Of a stretch of 64,000 bases of DNA, positions 63,664 to 64,000 are shown one piece after another. The notes under the pieces were generated by a model. The model was not told the origin of the DNA. It made no database searches and saw only the letters and a program-made list of their open reading frames with translations. Origin of the DNA: Rosistilla carotiformis (GTDB lineage Bacteria > Planctomycetota > Planctomycetia > Pirellulales > Pirellulaceae); NCBI RefSeq assembly GCF_007753095.1, contig NZ_CP036348.1:2542001-2606000 (forward strand), given 5' to 3'. Position 1 is the first letter of the stretch. The number at the start of each line of letters is the position of its first letter. The position numbers and the translations under genes were made by a program.

Positions 63664-64000
63664 ATGCGTCGAAATGATCTACGCAACGTCGTTATTATTG
63701 CCCACGTTGATCATGGTAAAACGACGCTCGTCGATTGCTTGCTGCGGCAAAGCAGCGAACAACGTGAATCCGATCTCCGCGGGGAACGAATCCTCGATTC
63801 CAACGATCTCGAAAAGGAGCGTGGAATCACGATCCTTTCGAAGAATATCGCGATTCCCTATCGCGGCGTGAAAATCAACGTCATCGATACCCCGGGCCAC
63901 GCCGACTTTGGTGGCGAGGTCGAACGCGTCGTCCGGATGGCCGACGGTGCGTTGGTGTTGGTCGACGCCGCCGAAGGCCCTATGCCTCAAACACGTTTCG
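63664..64000 (+). CDS. typA: GTP-binding protein TypA/BipA (5' part, runs off the window)
   Basis: The first 112 residues of an open frame that continues past the window end. Seen: [27 protein letters not shown] (P-loop), [10 protein letters not shown] (switch I), [17 protein letters not shown] (G3) and [16 protein letters not shown]. The combination and spacing match TypA/BipA, a ribosome-associated translational GTPase. ATG 63664 is chosen as the family start; the upstream sequence is not homologous. Only the N-terminal part of the G domain can be assessed here. Confidence 0.93.
   Translation, partial: MRRNDLRNVVIIAHVDHGKTTLVDCLLRQSSEQRESDLRGERILDSNDLEKERGITILSKNIAIPYRGVKINVIDTPGHADFGGEVERVVRMADGALVLVDAAEGPMPQTRF

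Overview
The window looks like a chromosomal segment of a planctomycete, most likely family Pirellulaceae (Rhodopirellula/Rosistilla-like). This is inferred from gene content: a Tat-exported DUF1501 protein, a sulfatase fused to a DUF1080 domain, an ABC-2 permease fused to a CPBP protease, a BBP7-type outer-membrane barrel, two giant surface proteins with LEPR-like N-termini (LEDRILYSA, LEDRRLLA), a dockerin-bearing metzincin, and many TTG/GTG starts. No rRNA, tRNA, CRISPR array, IS element or prophage was recognised.

Layout. 0.2-5 kb: an SDR oxidoreductase, then a tightly coupled exopolysaccharide-type operon (two DUF218/YdcF-like proteins, a WcaI-like glycosyltransferase, GDP-L-fucose synthase; overlapping TAATG/ATGA junctions). 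5-13.1 kb, minus strand: a split zinc-ribbon membrane protein, a NatA/NatB-like ABC pair, a sulfatase and a type-1 ABC exporter. 13.5-15.8 kb: HtrA-type protease and a Na+/Ca2+ antiporter.

15.8-32.4 kb is the most unusual part. A minus-strand operon encodes a TolC-like outer-membrane protein, a HlyD-like adaptor, a second HlyD-like adaptor with an N-terminal sensor-like region, and an M50 (site-2-protease-like) membrane protein fused to a HlyD-like adaptor. It is divergent from a 2482-residue DUF4347/cadherin-like surface protein with a C-terminal membrane hook, which is translationally coupled (ATGA) to a PAS-GGDEF-HD c-di-GMP protein. I propose that this is a c-di-GMP-linked system for exporting or releasing a giant adhesin, with an intramembrane protease in place of the usual ABC motor. 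That functional model is inference.

32.5-41 kb: a 29-residue basic protein of ribosomal-protein character, the BBP7 barrel, a 1655-residue metzincin/SdrD/GEVED/dockerin protein and aquaporin Z. 41-48.5 kb: a TPR/CHAT protein lacking the usual His, a MoxR-type AAA ATPase, endonuclease IV, a thioredoxin-family protein and an EboD-like sugar-phosphate cyclase. 48.9-55 kb: an outer-membrane barrel candidate and a lipid-related group (ketosynthase with Asp in place of the catalytic Cys, acyl desaturase, 3-hydroxyacyl-CoA dehydrogenase) plus a pseudo-receiver. 55.3-64 kb: the primary sigma factor, DUF1501, three small membrane proteins, a greA/TM-protein/Ser-Thr-kinase operon on the minus strand, and the 5' end of typA/bipA.

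Coordinates of starts were chosen from ribosome-binding sites, gene junctions and family lengths. Where a longer or shorter start is possible, the entry says so.
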